From the NCBI GenBank assembly GCA_051278195.1, contig JBNMQM010000001.1, positions 186,001 to 250,000 on the forward strand: a DNA stretch of 64,000 nucleotides. Direction: 5' to 3'. The DNA is from JAHRVQ01 sp051278195. GTDB lineage: Bacteria > Pseudomonadota > Gammaproteobacteria > Pseudomonadales > Azotimanducaceae. Under the pieces are notes generated by a model. The model was not told the DNA's origin, searched no databases, and was given only the letters and a program-made list of their open reading frames with translations. A program made the translations under genes and the position numbers. Below are positions 1-8,519 of this stretch, piece by piece; position 1 is the first letter of the stretch, and every line of letters starts with the position of its first letter.

Positions 1-339
1 AGCCACAAAGCCAATCTGCCCCTGCCCCAAGAGTGGGTGCAAAAGGGTGGCGATGCCGGCGGCCTACTCAAAGGCATACCGGCCAAGGCTGGTGACGCGA
101 TTATATTTACTGAGACCCTGGTCCATGGCACATTACCCTGGCAGGTTGATGCAAAACGACAGACAGCATTTTTTAAGTTTTCACCGCACGGCACAAGTTG
201 GACCGCTGACTATTTCGATCCTTTGGATTTTGCCCATTACCCGGACGTCAGCGACCGACAATTAGCATTGCTTGAGGCGCCCAATGCTCGCTATCGTGGT
301 CGCAGGAGCAGCCCAGCCAGGCGAAAACCAAAGCCCTAA
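1..339 (+). CDS. Phytanoyl-CoA dioxygenase (PhyH) family protein, C-terminal part
   Basis: The frame is open from the first base, so the N-terminus lies outside the window; only the last 112 residues are visible. They contain GDAIIFTETLVHGTLPW, where the His matches the distal iron ligand of PhyH-type Fe(II)/2-oxoglutarate dioxygenases, and RQTAFFKFSPHG, where the Arg would bind 2-oxoglutarate. The HxD ligand pair is in the missing part. Such enzymes hydroxylate diverse small molecules or acyl groups, so no substrate can be named. The gene is followed after 23 bases by an ABM-type monooxygenase on the same strand, with GGAGG just before it, so the two are probably cotranscribed. Confidence 0.8.
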   Translation, partial: SHKANLPLPQEWVQKGGDAGGLLKGIPAKAGDAIIFTETLVHGTLPWQVDAKRQTAFFKFSPHGTSWTADYFDPLDFAHYPDVSDRQLALLEAPNARYRGRRSSPARRKPKP

Positions 340-362
340 TCGCAACCCCAGGGAGGAACTCT

Positions 363-671
363 ATGATTATTGTTACCGGCGTTATTGAGCTCGAGAGCGT
401 GGCAGAGTTGGAGCGTGTCAAAAGTGCTCTGATCAGACGAGCCAATAAGAGTCGTGTTGATGCGGGCAATATTGAGTATGTGTTTTCCGTTAGTCTCGAA
501 AATCCATTGCAGATTCGATTAGTCGAAACGTGGGAAAGCGAAGTGTTGCTCGATGCTCATCTCATGGTGCCTGATGAAGAATTTAACGACCTGATCGCAA
601 CCGCCAAGATCACGCTGGCGACCGTCGACATGCATGAGGTGTCGGTATCTAGAGAACTACTTCGTCTTTGA
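363..671 (+). CDS. Antibiotic biosynthesis monooxygenase (ABM/YgiN-like) domain protein
   Basis: A 102-residue protein, the size of a single ABM ferredoxin-like fold. It begins with the beta strand MIIVTGVIEL, has a helix rich in charged residues, and then RLVETWESEVLLDAHL, the family's E-x-W strand followed by an H at the dimer interface. Members are small cofactor-free oxygenases or quinol monooxygenases, and some are only scaffold-like. The start is the ATG 7 bases after a GGAGG ribosome site. It probably shares a transcript with the PhyH gene upstream. Substrate unknown. Confidence 0.8.
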   Translation: MIIVTGVIELESVAELERVKSALIRRANKSRVDAGNIEYVFSVSLENPLQIRLVETWESEVLLDAHLMVPDEEFNDLIATAKITLATVDMHEVSVSRELLRL

Positions 672-753
672 GTGAAAGGTTGAGTTAGAATTTGAGCCAA
701 AAATCCAAATAGTTCGTATCAAATCCAAGTCTTCAATTTGGCCTGTAATCCCT

Positions 754-1050
754 ATGAGTGATCAAAATAGCTTCGACAGCGTGGTAACAGACCAGGTCAT
801 TGTCCCGATCAAGGCCCTTTGCGAGCTATTTCTCGAAGAGCAAGCCCACAGCGAGTTCGCCTTTTTCTCTAACATTCTTTTTATGCTTCGTGACCCGGAT
901 AACGAAATCGCCGTGCTCGAGGCAGTAATCGAATTGTCAAAATGTGCTTTTGTCGGGCTGACTTTTAGCGGCGAAGCGCAGCAACAAATCGACGGCATCC
1001 TAGAGCGCGCTATAACGCTCTCGCATACCATGAGCGCGGCAGATTTTTGA
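754..1050 (+). CDS. Hypothetical protein, 98 residues
   Basis: I do not recognise a family. The predicted product is acidic and largely helical, with no signal peptide, membrane segment or metal motif. One hydrophobic stretch (AFFSNILFMLR, residues 29-39) could be a helix packing face. It is convergent with the VOC gene that ends at 1067. The ribosome binding site is weak. I prefer this frame over the opposite-strand ORF because its residue composition is protein-like; the other strand is rich in Ser and Cys and overlaps the VOC gene. Confidence 0.55.
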   Translation: MSDQNSFDSVVTDQVIVPIKALCELFLEEQAHSEFAFFSNILFMLRDPDNEIAVLEAVIELSKCAFVGLTFSGEAQQQIDGILERAITLSHTMSAADF

Positions 1051-1066
1051 GACCAACCAGACTTAC

Positions 1067-1450
1067 CTAGGAAGGCACCCAGCCAAGGCAATAGGCGACC
1101 AGTTTGTTGCCATCTAGATCGCGGAAATAGCCACCGTAAAACCCCATGCTGGAGCCTCGGTCTTCAGGTTTGCCTTCGTCGGACGCTCCGAGGCTAAGGG
1201 CTTTGCGATAGAAACGCTCTACAGTTTCGCCATTTTTCACATCCAGAGCGATCATTGCACCATTACCGACCGTGGCGCTGAGTTCGTCAAAGGGCGTGAT
1301 GACAGAGAACAGTGGACCTTCGCCGGTACTCCATCCAAGCATACGGTCATCGCTCATCGCGCGCGTCGCACCGATCTCTGCAAGTAGTTCATCATAGAAT
1401 CTACCCGCCTGTTCAAGGTTGTTTGTACCGAGTGTTATGTATCCAATCAT
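1067..1450 (-). CDS. VOC family (glyoxalase/bleomycin-resistance fold) protein
   Basis: A 127-residue single VOC module pair. It starts MIGYITLGTNNLEQAGRFYD, the family's typical opening strand and helix, and ends with the second half GFYGGYFRDLDGNKLVAYC, the common F-R-D-x-D-G-N-x-L hairpin. VOC proteins bind a divalent metal and act as lyases, dioxygenases or binding proteins; this subtype is often called a lactoylglutathione lyase-like protein without proof. It lies downstream of the ompA-type gene in the same direction, separated from it by a strong terminator, so it needs its own promoter. Confidence 0.8.
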   Translation of the reverse strand: MIGYITLGTNNLEQAGRFYDELLAEIGATRAMSDDRMLGWSTGEGPLFSVITPFDELSATVGNGAMIALDVKNGETVERFYRKALSLGASDEGKPEDRGSSMGFYGGYFRDLDGNKLVAYCLGWVPS

Positions 1451-1481
1451 CTTGGCTTCTCCTGGCGGTTATCGGCAGAAA

Positions 1482-1504
1482 CAAAAACGGCCCTTGCGGG
1501 CCGT
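1482..1504 (-). terminator. Rho-independent terminator of the OmpA-family gene
   Basis: On the minus strand the sequence reads ACGGCCC-GCAA-GGGCCGT followed by TTTTTG: a 7-bp GC-rich stem, a GCAA tetraloop and a T run. It sits 26 bases past the stop of the OmpA-family gene at 1530 and upstream of the VOC gene. Confidence 0.85.
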
Positions 1505-1529
1505 CTCGGTTGTTAGCTTTTTTGACCGG

Positions 1530-2651
1530 TTACTTTATCTTATTAACCGTCTCAATATTGGCTTCAACTACGCCGACAACGCGGCGGTTGGTTTGGCGGC
1601 CTTCTGCCGTATCGTTCGATCCGATTGGTTTCGCTTCACCGTAACCCACTGCAGAAATTCGCTCCGCTGAGACATTGAAGTCTTGGACTAAGATGTTCGC
1701 GATCGTGTCAGCGCGACGCTGCGAGAGTTTCTGGTTGTAAACTTCCGCACCCTTACTATCCGTGTGACCTTCGACGGTTACCTTGGTTTGTGGGTATTCG
1801 GTCATAAAGTTGAAAACCTTTCGTGCCTCAGCCTGGTGCTCTGGTCGTGCCTTGGCGGAGTCATAGTCAAATTCGACTAACAGCTCTACGGAGACTGTTT
1901 CCTTAAGAATCTCATAACAACCACGGCTGTCAATGCGGGCACCTGCAAGATCTGTATCTGGGCAGGCATCTTTATAGTCAGGGACCGTGTCGCCGTCGCT
2001 ATCAATGGCACAACCACTGCTGTCGACGGAAGCGTTAGCCGGCGTGCGTGGGCAAGCATCTACATCATCGGTGACACCATCATTGTCAGTATCAAGTGGT
2101 GCTGCAGGCTCGGGTGCTGCTACAGGGCGTGTGTCGCTAAAGCTGTGGTGCAGGCTAACGATAAATGCTGCATCAGTGTCACTGGTGTCAGACGTGCGAA
2201 ATAGCTTGAACTCAGGTCGAAGTGCGGTCTTCTCTTTAAACCAGTACTTCGCACCAACGCCAGCTGAGAGCATGGATTCGCCATTCTCGCCGCCTGCTGT
2301 GTCAAAGTCTGCACGACCCACGCCAAACGAAAAGTAGGGCGTAATTTTGTTGATCGTTTCTAGGTGGTAGAGGCCATCCAGACGCCAGTGATCGCTATCG
2401 ACATCGACGCCGCCATTTTCGGTTTCGCTATCCGCTGTAATGTAGGCGAATTCTATGCCCCAGGGGCTGGCAAAGCGGTAGCCAAGGCCGATATTACCGA
2501 GCACAGTATTATCCAGTTGGCGGTCGCTATCAAAGCCCATGACACCCAAACCAAATGAGGTTGTGACACCTTCGGCTTCATCGGCCATGGCTGGAATGTG
2601 GAGAACTGAAGCGGTTAAAAGCAGCGTGGCAGTAAGAATACGTCGAATCAT
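1530..2651 (-). CDS. OmpA family outer membrane protein with thrombospondin type 3 repeats
   Basis: 373 residues. Residues 1-23 form a cleavable signal peptide (hydrophobic run ending SVLHIPAMA). Residues about 25-170 are an eight-strand outer membrane barrel (GLGVMGFDSDRQLDN, GLGYRFASPWGIEFAY, ending VSLHHSF). About 180-245 hold two Asp-rich calcium-binding TSP3 repeats (DTDNDGVTDDVDACP and DSDGDTVPDYKDACP). About 255-365 is a peptidoglycan-binding OmpA domain with VEGHTDSKG and LSQRRADTIANIL. This is the OprF/OmpA plan: outer membrane stability and a slow porin. A terminator follows the gene, so it is probably monocistronic. Confidence 0.95.
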   Translation of the reverse strand: MIRRILTATLLLTASVLHIPAMADEAEGVTTSFGLGVMGFDSDRQLDNTVLGNIGLGYRFASPWGIEFAYITADSETENGGVDVDSDHWRLDGLYHLETINKITPYFSFGVGRADFDTAGGENGESMLSAGVGAKYWFKEKTALRPEFKLFRTSDTSDTDAAFIVSLHHSFSDTRPVAAPEPAAPLDTDNDGVTDDVDACPRTPANASVDSSGCAIDSDGDTVPDYKDACPDTDLAGARIDSRGCYEILKETVSVELLVEFDYDSAKARPEHQAEARKVFNFMTEYPQTKVTVEGHTDSKGAEVYNQKLSQRRADTIANILVQDFNVSAERISAVGYGEAKPIGSNDTAEGRQTNRRVVGVVEANIETVNKIK

Positions 2652-2725
2652 GGAATGATTCCTCTGAAGTTGGCGCGAATAATAGCGAAATTTATGTTAC
2701 TTCGCATGGAAATCAAAAGTTTTTT

Positions 2726-3727
2726 CTAAGTTTTTACCACCATTAGCCCGGTGCGCTGGCCGATGGGGACATCTGGATTTGGGAAAACAATTCGTTCGTT
2801 TATGTTGCTAGTGCGATAGTCCGTCAAGCCGTCGGTCTCAATCAGCGTATTGAGCTCGAATGGCGTGAAATTTTGCGTTGCGTCGCCAACATTGAGCCGA
2901 TACTGCTTGGAACTCCTTACCAACTCATGCACCACCCTGAAAATTGCTGGTTCGGGAACCCTTAAGGGCTCTGGTTGGTCTGTGATCTGGTGGGCCAGGT
3001 GCAGGTGGATCGCTGAGAGTTCCAGCGGATTTTGGCCGAACGGCGCGGCCTTGCCGAGTTCAAAGGTAAACGCAGTGGCGGCAAGCGCGGCATGGCTAAA
3101 AAATGAGAATGTGGTGGCTGGCTGGTGATTCTGTAGGACCGCTTCTATGCCGCAGTTAGCCAGAAGGCTAAGCATTGAGGGGCTGAGTGTTTGGCCGAAC
3201 GGGGATATCGCAAATTTTTCGTAAAGAGAAGGCCTAATGGCGGTGTGCAGATCGTAGTGAAAGCGATCTTCTTGGTCCTGAAAAAATTCGGTCATAATTC
3301 GCTCGAGGGCCACTGCCCTGAGCGTTTCATAGCTGTCCGGATGATTTCTATGGCCGCCAGAAAATAGCCGATTAAGATTTACCTGCACAAAGCGTCGACC
3401 GGCAACCGCTGCTGGTGGGTGCCCGATAATCAGTAGTAAACGGCTGCGTACCTCAAGTTGATCAGCCAAAATGGCGGTTACAATGCCGTTGAGCATTTCT
3501 ATCGGTGCTGTTTCGTTGCCATGGATACCCGCTGAGATGACGATGTTTTTTTTGTAACCTGAGAGTGGAGTGATGATGAGTACGCCGCACTCAGGCTGTT
3601 CAATACGCAGTTTCGCAGTCTCAAAGTGTCTCTGATCGGGTTGCTTATTTGGGTTCTTTAGAACAGCGTCCAGCCAATCGCCAGTCTTGAACAGTGGCTT
3701 TTCAGTCCTAGGTTGATGGGTTTTCAT
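2726..3727 (-). CDS. astE: Succinylglutamate desuccinylase
   Basis: 333 residues, the usual length. It releases succinate from N-succinylglutamate, the last step of the AST arginine degradation pathway. The zinc-binding M14-like motifs are visible: SAGIHGNETAPIE (His and Glu ligands, residues about 66-78), HYDLHTAIR (His ligand) and TFELGKAAPFG, whose Glu is the likely catalytic base. No astA, astB, astC or astD is in the window; a lone astE is common in gammaproteobacteria. The start codon is the ATG giving MKTHQPRTEK. The gene reads towards the OmpA gene with a 74-base gap. Confidence 0.93.
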   Translation of the reverse strand: MKTHQPRTEKPLFKTGDWLDAVLKNPNKQPDQRHFETAKLRIEQPECGVLIITPLSGYKKNIVISAGIHGNETAPIEMLNGIVTAILADQLEVRSRLLLIIGHPPAAVAGRRFVQVNLNRLFSGGHRNHPDSYETLRAVALERIMTEFFQDQEDRFHYDLHTAIRPSLYEKFAISPFGQTLSPSMLSLLANCGIEAVLQNHQPATTFSFFSHAALAATAFTFELGKAAPFGQNPLELSAIHLHLAHQITDQPEPLRVPEPAIFRVVHELVRSSKQYRLNVGDATQNFTPFELNTLIETDGLTDYRTSNINERIVFPNPDVPIGQRTGLMVVKT

Positions 3728-3832
3728 TCGATGGGCGGCTGTTGCGTGTTGCCCTTATGATACAACGCCTGACAAACCAGTCGGGTGCATTGCGCGTATA
3801 ACTTGTAAGTTTCTTTTCAGTGGATTGTGGTT

Positions 3833-4009
3833 ATGTTTTCTTTTCTCAAGTCCGATCCCAGTCGTCGGCTCCGCGCAGACTACAAAAAACTCGTGCAGAA
3901 AGCTTATGATGCGCAACAGAATGGTGATATCCGTGGCTATTCGTTGCTCACGGCGGAGGCAGAAAAAATCAAAGCTGAACTCGACAAGCTAGAAGAGGAA
4001 GCGAAGTAG
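3833..4009 (+). CDS. Small Lacal_2735/DUF6435 family protein
   Basis: A 58-residue cytosolic protein beginning MFSFLKSDPSRRLRADY, with a helical, strongly charged remainder ending KAELDKLEEEAK. This matches the conserved small family annotated Lacal_2735 or DUF6435, whose function is unknown. I chose the ATG at 3833 over the in-frame GTG at 3827 because family members start MFxF. It is divergent from astE across about 105 bases and convergent with the hypothetical gene at 4054. Confidence 0.75.
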   Translation: MFSFLKSDPSRRLRADYKKLVQKAYDAQQNGDIRGYSLLTAEAEKIKAELDKLEEEAK

Positions 4010-4053
4010 GCAGGCGAGAAGGGTCACGCAATAAGACGTGGCACGATCTCGAC

Positions 4054-4386
4054 CTAATGGACTAGCGCTCCGGGCGGGGTGGTATCATCTGATGGTTTGA
4101 AAACCCCACTGAGGGAGGTTTCGAGCAGGTCAAAAATGGATTCATCTAACGCTTCTGATTGGGTCGGTACAATTCGAGTCCGGGTCGCCAGCGCCATCGC
4201 AAGTGCTTGTAGTACATCACCTGTCGCCGTATCGCCCAACACCCCAATTTCCCGATCCACTGCTTCCAAAACGGACGTCAGAATATGATTGACGTGCACA
4301 GCGGAAGCCGTTTCTGGATGCAACTCGAAGTCAACAAAGTAAACTTTGCCGTTAGCGGTCGTGACTTTGTAAGGCAATTTGCTCAT
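4054..4386 (-). CDS. Hypothetical protein, 110 residues
   Basis: Not recognised. The product begins with short beta-like stretches (YKVTTANGKVYFVDFELHPE), then a predicted helix (HVNHILTSVLEAVDREIG), then an Ala-rich helix (DVLQALAMALATRTRI). No signal peptide or cofactor motif is seen. It is divergent from the DUF3080 lipoprotein gene, so the 110 bases between 4387 and 4496 probably hold both promoters. Confidence 0.6.
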   Translation of the reverse strand: MSKLPYKVTTANGKVYFVDFELHPETASAVHVNHILTSVLEAVDREIGVLGDTATGDVLQALAMALATRTRIVPTQSEALDESIFDLLETSLSGVFKPSDDTTPPGALVH

Positions 4387-4496
4387 GGTAATTTCTCTGT
4401 AAGCGCTAGATCAATGGCGCGACGCTGCATGGTTGTTGGCAGTAATTTTGCTGGAATCAGCTTTGTTACTGTATTGCCTCATGGCATGCTCGGCAG

Positions 4497-5549
4497 ATGA
4501 CGAGTAGACATGATGGAACATCATCGAAGACGAAGGCAAGTATCGCGCTGCTGATACTAACTGCGTGTCTGCTTGCCTGCGATCGGTCAGGGCTATCGTA
4601 TGATGTCGAACAGTATGCTCTGTCCATGGCTAGAGTGTTGGATCAGCCTATCGGCGACGTTGAAGTCATGAGTCGCCCCAAATTGCCAAAAGTTCGCGAG
4701 TTACATCAAGAGATAGAATCGATCAATATTGATCTACTAGACTTCTTACAGCTTGGTGAATGTGAATTGCAGCAAGTTGTCGCGGAACAAAATAGCAGCC
4801 TCGGCAGGTTTGCAGCAGAGTCTCAGCTGCTAGTGCACGACGTGATGTTTATCGAGCTAGCAGGTCAGTGTATCGCTCGATTATCGGCTGAGTCTGAATT
4901 GGCGAAAACGCTAGAGCAGGCACGAGAAGACAAACGCCGCAACCTCGGCAAGCGACTGTGGAATGCCATTTTGGCTGGACCTGAGTACCGGCTTTTCTGG
5001 CAGGTTGAACTGGCTGATTACCCAGAGCGCATTGATAGCCGGGTCGAATTCGCATTGCAGCAGCTCGACCAGAGCGTCACAGACATCATGATGGGTCGCC
5101 AAACTGACTGGCGCTCAATGGAACACTCGCTTGAGGTTTTGCGCAATGGCGAAGGCGGTGCTTTGCTCGAAAGTTGGCGTGTTGTATCGATGCAGCTGGA
5201 TGTGGCAACTGAACTCTTAAAAGCGCGAGCCGTTAGACGTCCACTTTGTTTTGCCGGCATGGTGAATCCTAAAGCTGAGATATTTCGAACGGTGGTGCTC
5301 AATACTTTTGTGAGTGGTATTCAAAGGGATCTTGCGGTTTTGAATCGGCGCTATTATGACTTGTTGGTGCCAATTCGAAATATAGAACGGCAACTTGAAC
5401 ACGAAGAGACTGAGCACTATCAACGCTATCGTCAGCAACGAGACAAAATGCTTGAGGTCGCACGGGGCAGTGTGACTGCGCATGTTGCAGCGCTTGAGCC
5501 TCTCATGGTGCAATGTGGCTTTCTTCCTGAACTCATTGAAGAGCCCTAA
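4497..5549 (+). CDS. DUF3080 family lipoprotein
   Basis: 350 residues. A signal peptide ends in the lipobox LLAC with the lipidated Cys at about residue 28, followed by DRSG, so it is probably outer-membrane attached. The rest is largely helical, with long charged stretches (EHEETEHYQRYRQQRDKM) and the recurring family features RPKLP and a paired-Cys region (RPLCFAGM, VQCGF). This fits DUF3080, a gammaproteobacterial family of unknown role. The stop codon overlaps the next gene's ATG by one base (TAATG), so the two are translationally coupled. Confidence 0.8.
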   Translation: MTSRHDGTSSKTKASIALLILTACLLACDRSGLSYDVEQYALSMARVLDQPIGDVEVMSRPKLPKVRELHQEIESINIDLLDFLQLGECELQQVVAEQNSSLGRFAAESQLLVHDVMFIELAGQCIARLSAESELAKTLEQAREDKRRNLGKRLWNAILAGPEYRLFWQVELADYPERIDSRVEFALQQLDQSVTDIMMGRQTDWRSMEHSLEVLRNGEGGALLESWRVVSMQLDVATELLKARAVRRPLCFAGMVNPKAEIFRTVVLNTFVSGIQRDLAVLNRRYYDLLVPIRNIERQLEHEETEHYQRYRQQRDKMLEVARGSVTAHVAALEPLMVQCGFLPELIEEP

Positions 5550-6271
5550 TGATGAATGAAAATGATTTTTACCTGCGTTGGTGTGAGGTTGCTGCGGACC
5601 AGGAGCCCTCTGACATGGCCCGATTAGGGGGCGCCATAGCGACCAGCCCCGGACAAATTTTTGTCGCCGGTTATCAGGCTGCAATTCGCGTCACATTTCC
5701 AGAGCTGCAGCACAGCGGTTGGGTTTGCTTTGCTGTGACCGAAGACCGAAAAACAGACTCTCCGCTGCCTGGCGTGACGTTAAAGGATGGCAATGTTTCC
5801 GGATTTAAAACATGGATCGCAGCTGCGGATAGTGTTGATGCGCTCGTCCTCAAGGTGGGTAGCGGGGAGGCTGCGGCATACGGCTACGTGTCTGCCGAAG
5901 ACGCCGGGGTTGTCATTACCTTGAGAACGTCTGGTTTTCTGGCCGATATGAGCCAGGGCGCAGCGCAATTGAGCAATGCCGCCTTTACGCCTTTGACAGA
6001 CGCAAGCCGCGTCCACGACTTCCGGCATTGCGAGCCACTATATATATACCAGGCGTTCTTGGCATATCTGTCAGCGCTTGACACAGGCCTCGGTAGACGC
6101 GCTGCAGATGCACTTAACGAACTGAACGGCGATCCAGATCTAGTGAGGCTGGATCAAACTGTTTCCGAGTTGCTAACAATGATGGACCAAGCAGGCGTTA
6201 CCCTTGGCGATCACTGGGACATTGATCGGCGGCTCTTTACCATGTACTCGAAAGGTATACAGGGCGCCTAG
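5549..6271 (+). CDS. Short acyl-CoA dehydrogenase-like protein
   Basis: 240 residues. The middle (VSGFKTWIAAADSVDALVLK through GFLADMSQGAAQLSNAAFTPL) resembles the beta domain of acyl-CoA dehydrogenases, and the C-terminal third is helical as in their alpha domain. It is far shorter than the usual 380 or so residues: the N-terminal helical domain is largely missing and I see no catalytic Glu in a clear context. It may bind acyl-CoA or FAD without being a normal dehydrogenase. It is coupled to the DUF3080 gene and convergent with ybiT; its TAG stop lies in the first copy of a 14-bp repeat. Confidence 0.55.
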   Translation: MMNENDFYLRWCEVAADQEPSDMARLGGAIATSPGQIFVAGYQAAIRVTFPELQHSGWVCFAVTEDRKTDSPLPGVTLKDGNVSGFKTWIAAADSVDALVLKVGSGEAAAYGYVSAEDAGVVITLRTSGFLADMSQGAAQLSNAAFTPLTDASRVHDFRHCEPLYIYQAFLAYLSALDTGLGRRAADALNELNGDPDLVRLDQTVSELLTMMDQAGVTLGDHWDIDRRLFTMYSKGIQGA

Positions 6272-6303
6272 CTGGGGGCGCCTAGCTGGGGGCGCCTAGC
6301 TGG
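6262..6303 (+). repeat. Three perfect 14-bp tandem repeats across two convergent stop codons
   Basis: The unit GGGCGCCTAGCTGG occurs three times without mismatch (6262-6275, 6276-6289, 6290-6303). Each unit contains CTAG, which reads TAG on both strands. The first copy supplies the stop of the plus-strand gene (6269-6271) and the third supplies the stop of ybiT on the minus strand (6296-6298). Confidence 0.97.
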
Positions 6304-7888
6304 CGATGACTTCTTTGGCTAGAAATTCTTCATAACCACCCGGAAAGTCGAGCAACTTGCCATCGGCGATTTCGATAATACGGGTCGCCAGAGATGAGAC
6401 AAACTCGCGGTCATGGCTGACAAAAATGAGAGTCCCTTCGAAGTTGTCCAGGGCAAGGTTTAAGGCTTCGATGGATTCCATATCTAGATGGTTCGTGGGT
6501 TCATCAAGCAGCATCACGTTAGGTTCGCTCATGACCAGTTTGCCGAATAATAAGCGGTTCTTTTCACCACCGGAGCAAACTTTCACTTTCTTCTCAAAGT
6601 CCTCAGTCGAAAACAGCAGGCGGCCTAATGTCGCTCTAACAATTTGATCGTCAGTGCCCGGCTTGCGCCATTGGCTCATCCAATCAAAGAGGTTGATGTC
6701 GGAATTAAATGTGTTGCTTGTGTCCTGAGGGCAGTAACCGATGGTGGCGTTTTCGGACCATTTGACTCCACCTTCAGTCGGCTCAAGCTCGCCCATCAAA
6801 CAGCGCAACAGTGTTGATTTGCCGACCCCATTCTCGCCGACAATGGCGAGTCTCGCGCCCGCTTCAAGAATCAAATTGCCGCCACTAAATAAGGGCTCAT
6901 CGAAGCTGTGGCCGATATTCTCTAGCTCAACAGCGTTGCGATGCAATTTGCCCTCTGGTGTGAAGCGTATATAAGGGCTGACTCGGCTGGTGGGTTTGAT
7001 GTCCGCCAGTTCAATTTTGGTGATTTGCTTGGCTCTTGAGGTTGCTTGCTTGGCCTTTGATGCGTTTGCTGAGAAGCGACTAACAAAGTGTTTGAGTTCA
7101 GCGATTTGTGCCTTCTTTTTCGCGTTTTCCGACTGCATTCTTTCTCGTGCTTGGGTTGATGCAATCATAAAGTCATCGTAGTTGCCTGGATAAACTTTTA
7201 GCTCTCGATAATCGATGTCGGCCATATGCGTACAAACCGAGTTCAAAAAGTGCCGATCGTGAGAAATAATAATCATGGTGCTCTTGCGCGCGACCAAAAC
7301 ATCTTCCAGCCATCGAATGGTATGGATATCCAAGTTATTGGTGGGTTCATCGAGGAGTAGAATTTCTGGATTTGAAAATAGCGCTTGGGCAAGCAGTACC
7401 CGTAGTTTTCGACCCGGCGCGATCTCGCTCATGAGACCAAAGTGAACGGATTCTTCGATACCCGCGCCGAGGAGTATTTCACCCGCACGACTCTCCGCGC
7501 TGTAACCATCCATTTCTGCGAACTGGACTTCTAGATCGGCAACCTGAATACCGTCTTCTTCAGTCATATCTGGCAGTGAGTAAATTCTATCCCGCTCCAC
7601 TTTTATGGCAGACAGTTCTTTGTGCCCCATGATCACGGTGTCGATGACAGAGTATTGTTCAAAGGCAAACTGGTCCTGACTGAGTTCTCCAACACGGGTA
7701 TTCGGCGCGAAAGAAACATTGCCATTGGTGGGCGTGAGGCTGCCGTTGAGGATTTTCATAAATGTTGACTTGCCGCAGCCGTTGGCTCCGATCATGCCGT
7801 AGCGATTACCCTCGCCAAACCTTACGGAAATATTTTCAAACAGCGGCTTGGCGCCGAACTGCATCGTCACGTTTGCTGTGGTAATCAC
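6296..7888 (-). CDS. ybiT: ABC-F family ATPase YbiT
   Basis: 530 residues, the YbiT length. It has two ABC domains in one chain and no membrane segments. Walker A motifs are GANGCGKST (about residue 34) and GENGVGKST (about 350); Walker B motifs are ILLLDEPTNNLD and VMLLDEPTNHLD; the second domain's signature is CSGGEKNRLLFGK. The first domain's signature region reads APGRKLRVLLAQALF, without the usual LSGG core, as is common in the YbiT group. The interdomain linker is charged. ABC-F proteins bind the ribosomal E site and modulate translation. The gene is convergent with the acyl-CoA dehydrogenase-like gene. Confidence 0.93.
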   Translation of the reverse strand: MITTANVTMQFGAKPLFENISVRFGEGNRYGMIGANGCGKSTFMKILNGSLTPTNGNVSFAPNTRVGELSQDQFAFEQYSVIDTVIMGHKELSAIKVERDRIYSLPDMTEEDGIQVADLEVQFAEMDGYSAESRAGEILLGAGIEESVHFGLMSEIAPGRKLRVLLAQALFSNPEILLLDEPTNNLDIHTIRWLEDVLVARKSTMIIISHDRHFLNSVCTHMADIDYRELKVYPGNYDDFMIASTQARERMQSENAKKKAQIAELKHFVSRFSANASKAKQATSRAKQITKIELADIKPTSRVSPYIRFTPEGKLHRNAVELENIGHSFDEPLFSGGNLILEAGARLAIVGENGVGKSTLLRCLMGELEPTEGGVKWSENATIGYCPQDTSNTFNSDINLFDWMSQWRKPGTDDQIVRATLGRLLFSTEDFEKKVKVCSGGEKNRLLFGKLVMSEPNVMLLDEPTNHLDMESIEALNLALDNFEGTLIFVSHDREFVSSLATRIIEIADGKLLDFPGGYEEFLAKEVIAS

Positions 7889-7946
7889 GAGTTTATGCTC
7901 TCAAAAAGTGCGGCATCATAGGCATTTGTATCGCGTTCGTCGAGTC

Positions 7947-8453
7947 TCACCAGCCGTTAGTGCCAGGTTCACCCTTAAAAGGCCCGACAATTTCGTGCGT
8001 AATCCAGCCACCATAGAACTCGCTGGATTGTGGTTTAACGGCTTCATCGTCAATAAAACAGTCGACTCTGCCCGGATAAAAAGCGAGATGGCTGAGCAGC
8101 CCTCCAAAGGGCGCAGAAGGCGTAGGATAGTCCCAGCCTACTGGTTGGCTGTGGCTGCTAAGCGCCCAATAGCGGGCAATGCCCTTCCACTCGCAGTTTG
8201 ATTGTCCGGACACCACGGCAAGCAGGTCCATATCAATGTCGGCTTCAGGTAAATAGAAGGTCGGTGGTGCCGCGGTCTCGAGAACTCTGAGTGCCTGGGA
8301 GCTATCGGCGATAATTTGCCCGTCTGCCATAACGCGCACGTGCCGCGAGTCCTCTAGCAAAGCGGGTGGTCTGGGATAGTCCCAAACGGATTCCTGGTCG
8401 ATCGCAGGCTCGATTGCGAAGCTGGGTCGCTGCTTTCCGGTATATTTCCACAT
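7947..8453 (-). CDS. DUF427 domain protein
   Basis: 168 residues. It contains RHVRVMADGQIIADSSQALR, the usual DUF427 opening, followed by FYLPEADIDMDLL and CEWKGIARYWAL, both family hallmarks. DUF427 is a small beta-rich cytosolic fold of unknown function. It ends 58 bases from the start of ybiT on the same strand and could be cotranscribed with it. No secretion signal. Confidence 0.85.
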   Translation of the reverse strand: MWKYTGKQRPSFAIEPAIDQESVWDYPRPPALLEDSRHVRVMADGQIIADSSQALRVLETAAPPTFYLPEADIDMDLLAVVSGQSNCEWKGIARYWALSSHSQPVGWDYPTPSAPFGGLLSHLAFYPGRVDCFIDDEAVKPQSSEFYGGWITHEIVGPFKGEPGTNGW

Positions 8454-8519
8454 AACTCTAGGTTACGAACAATATTTGATTTTGGTTGTGTTAAATGTAT
8501 CGGTTGCGCTTAGTTGGAT

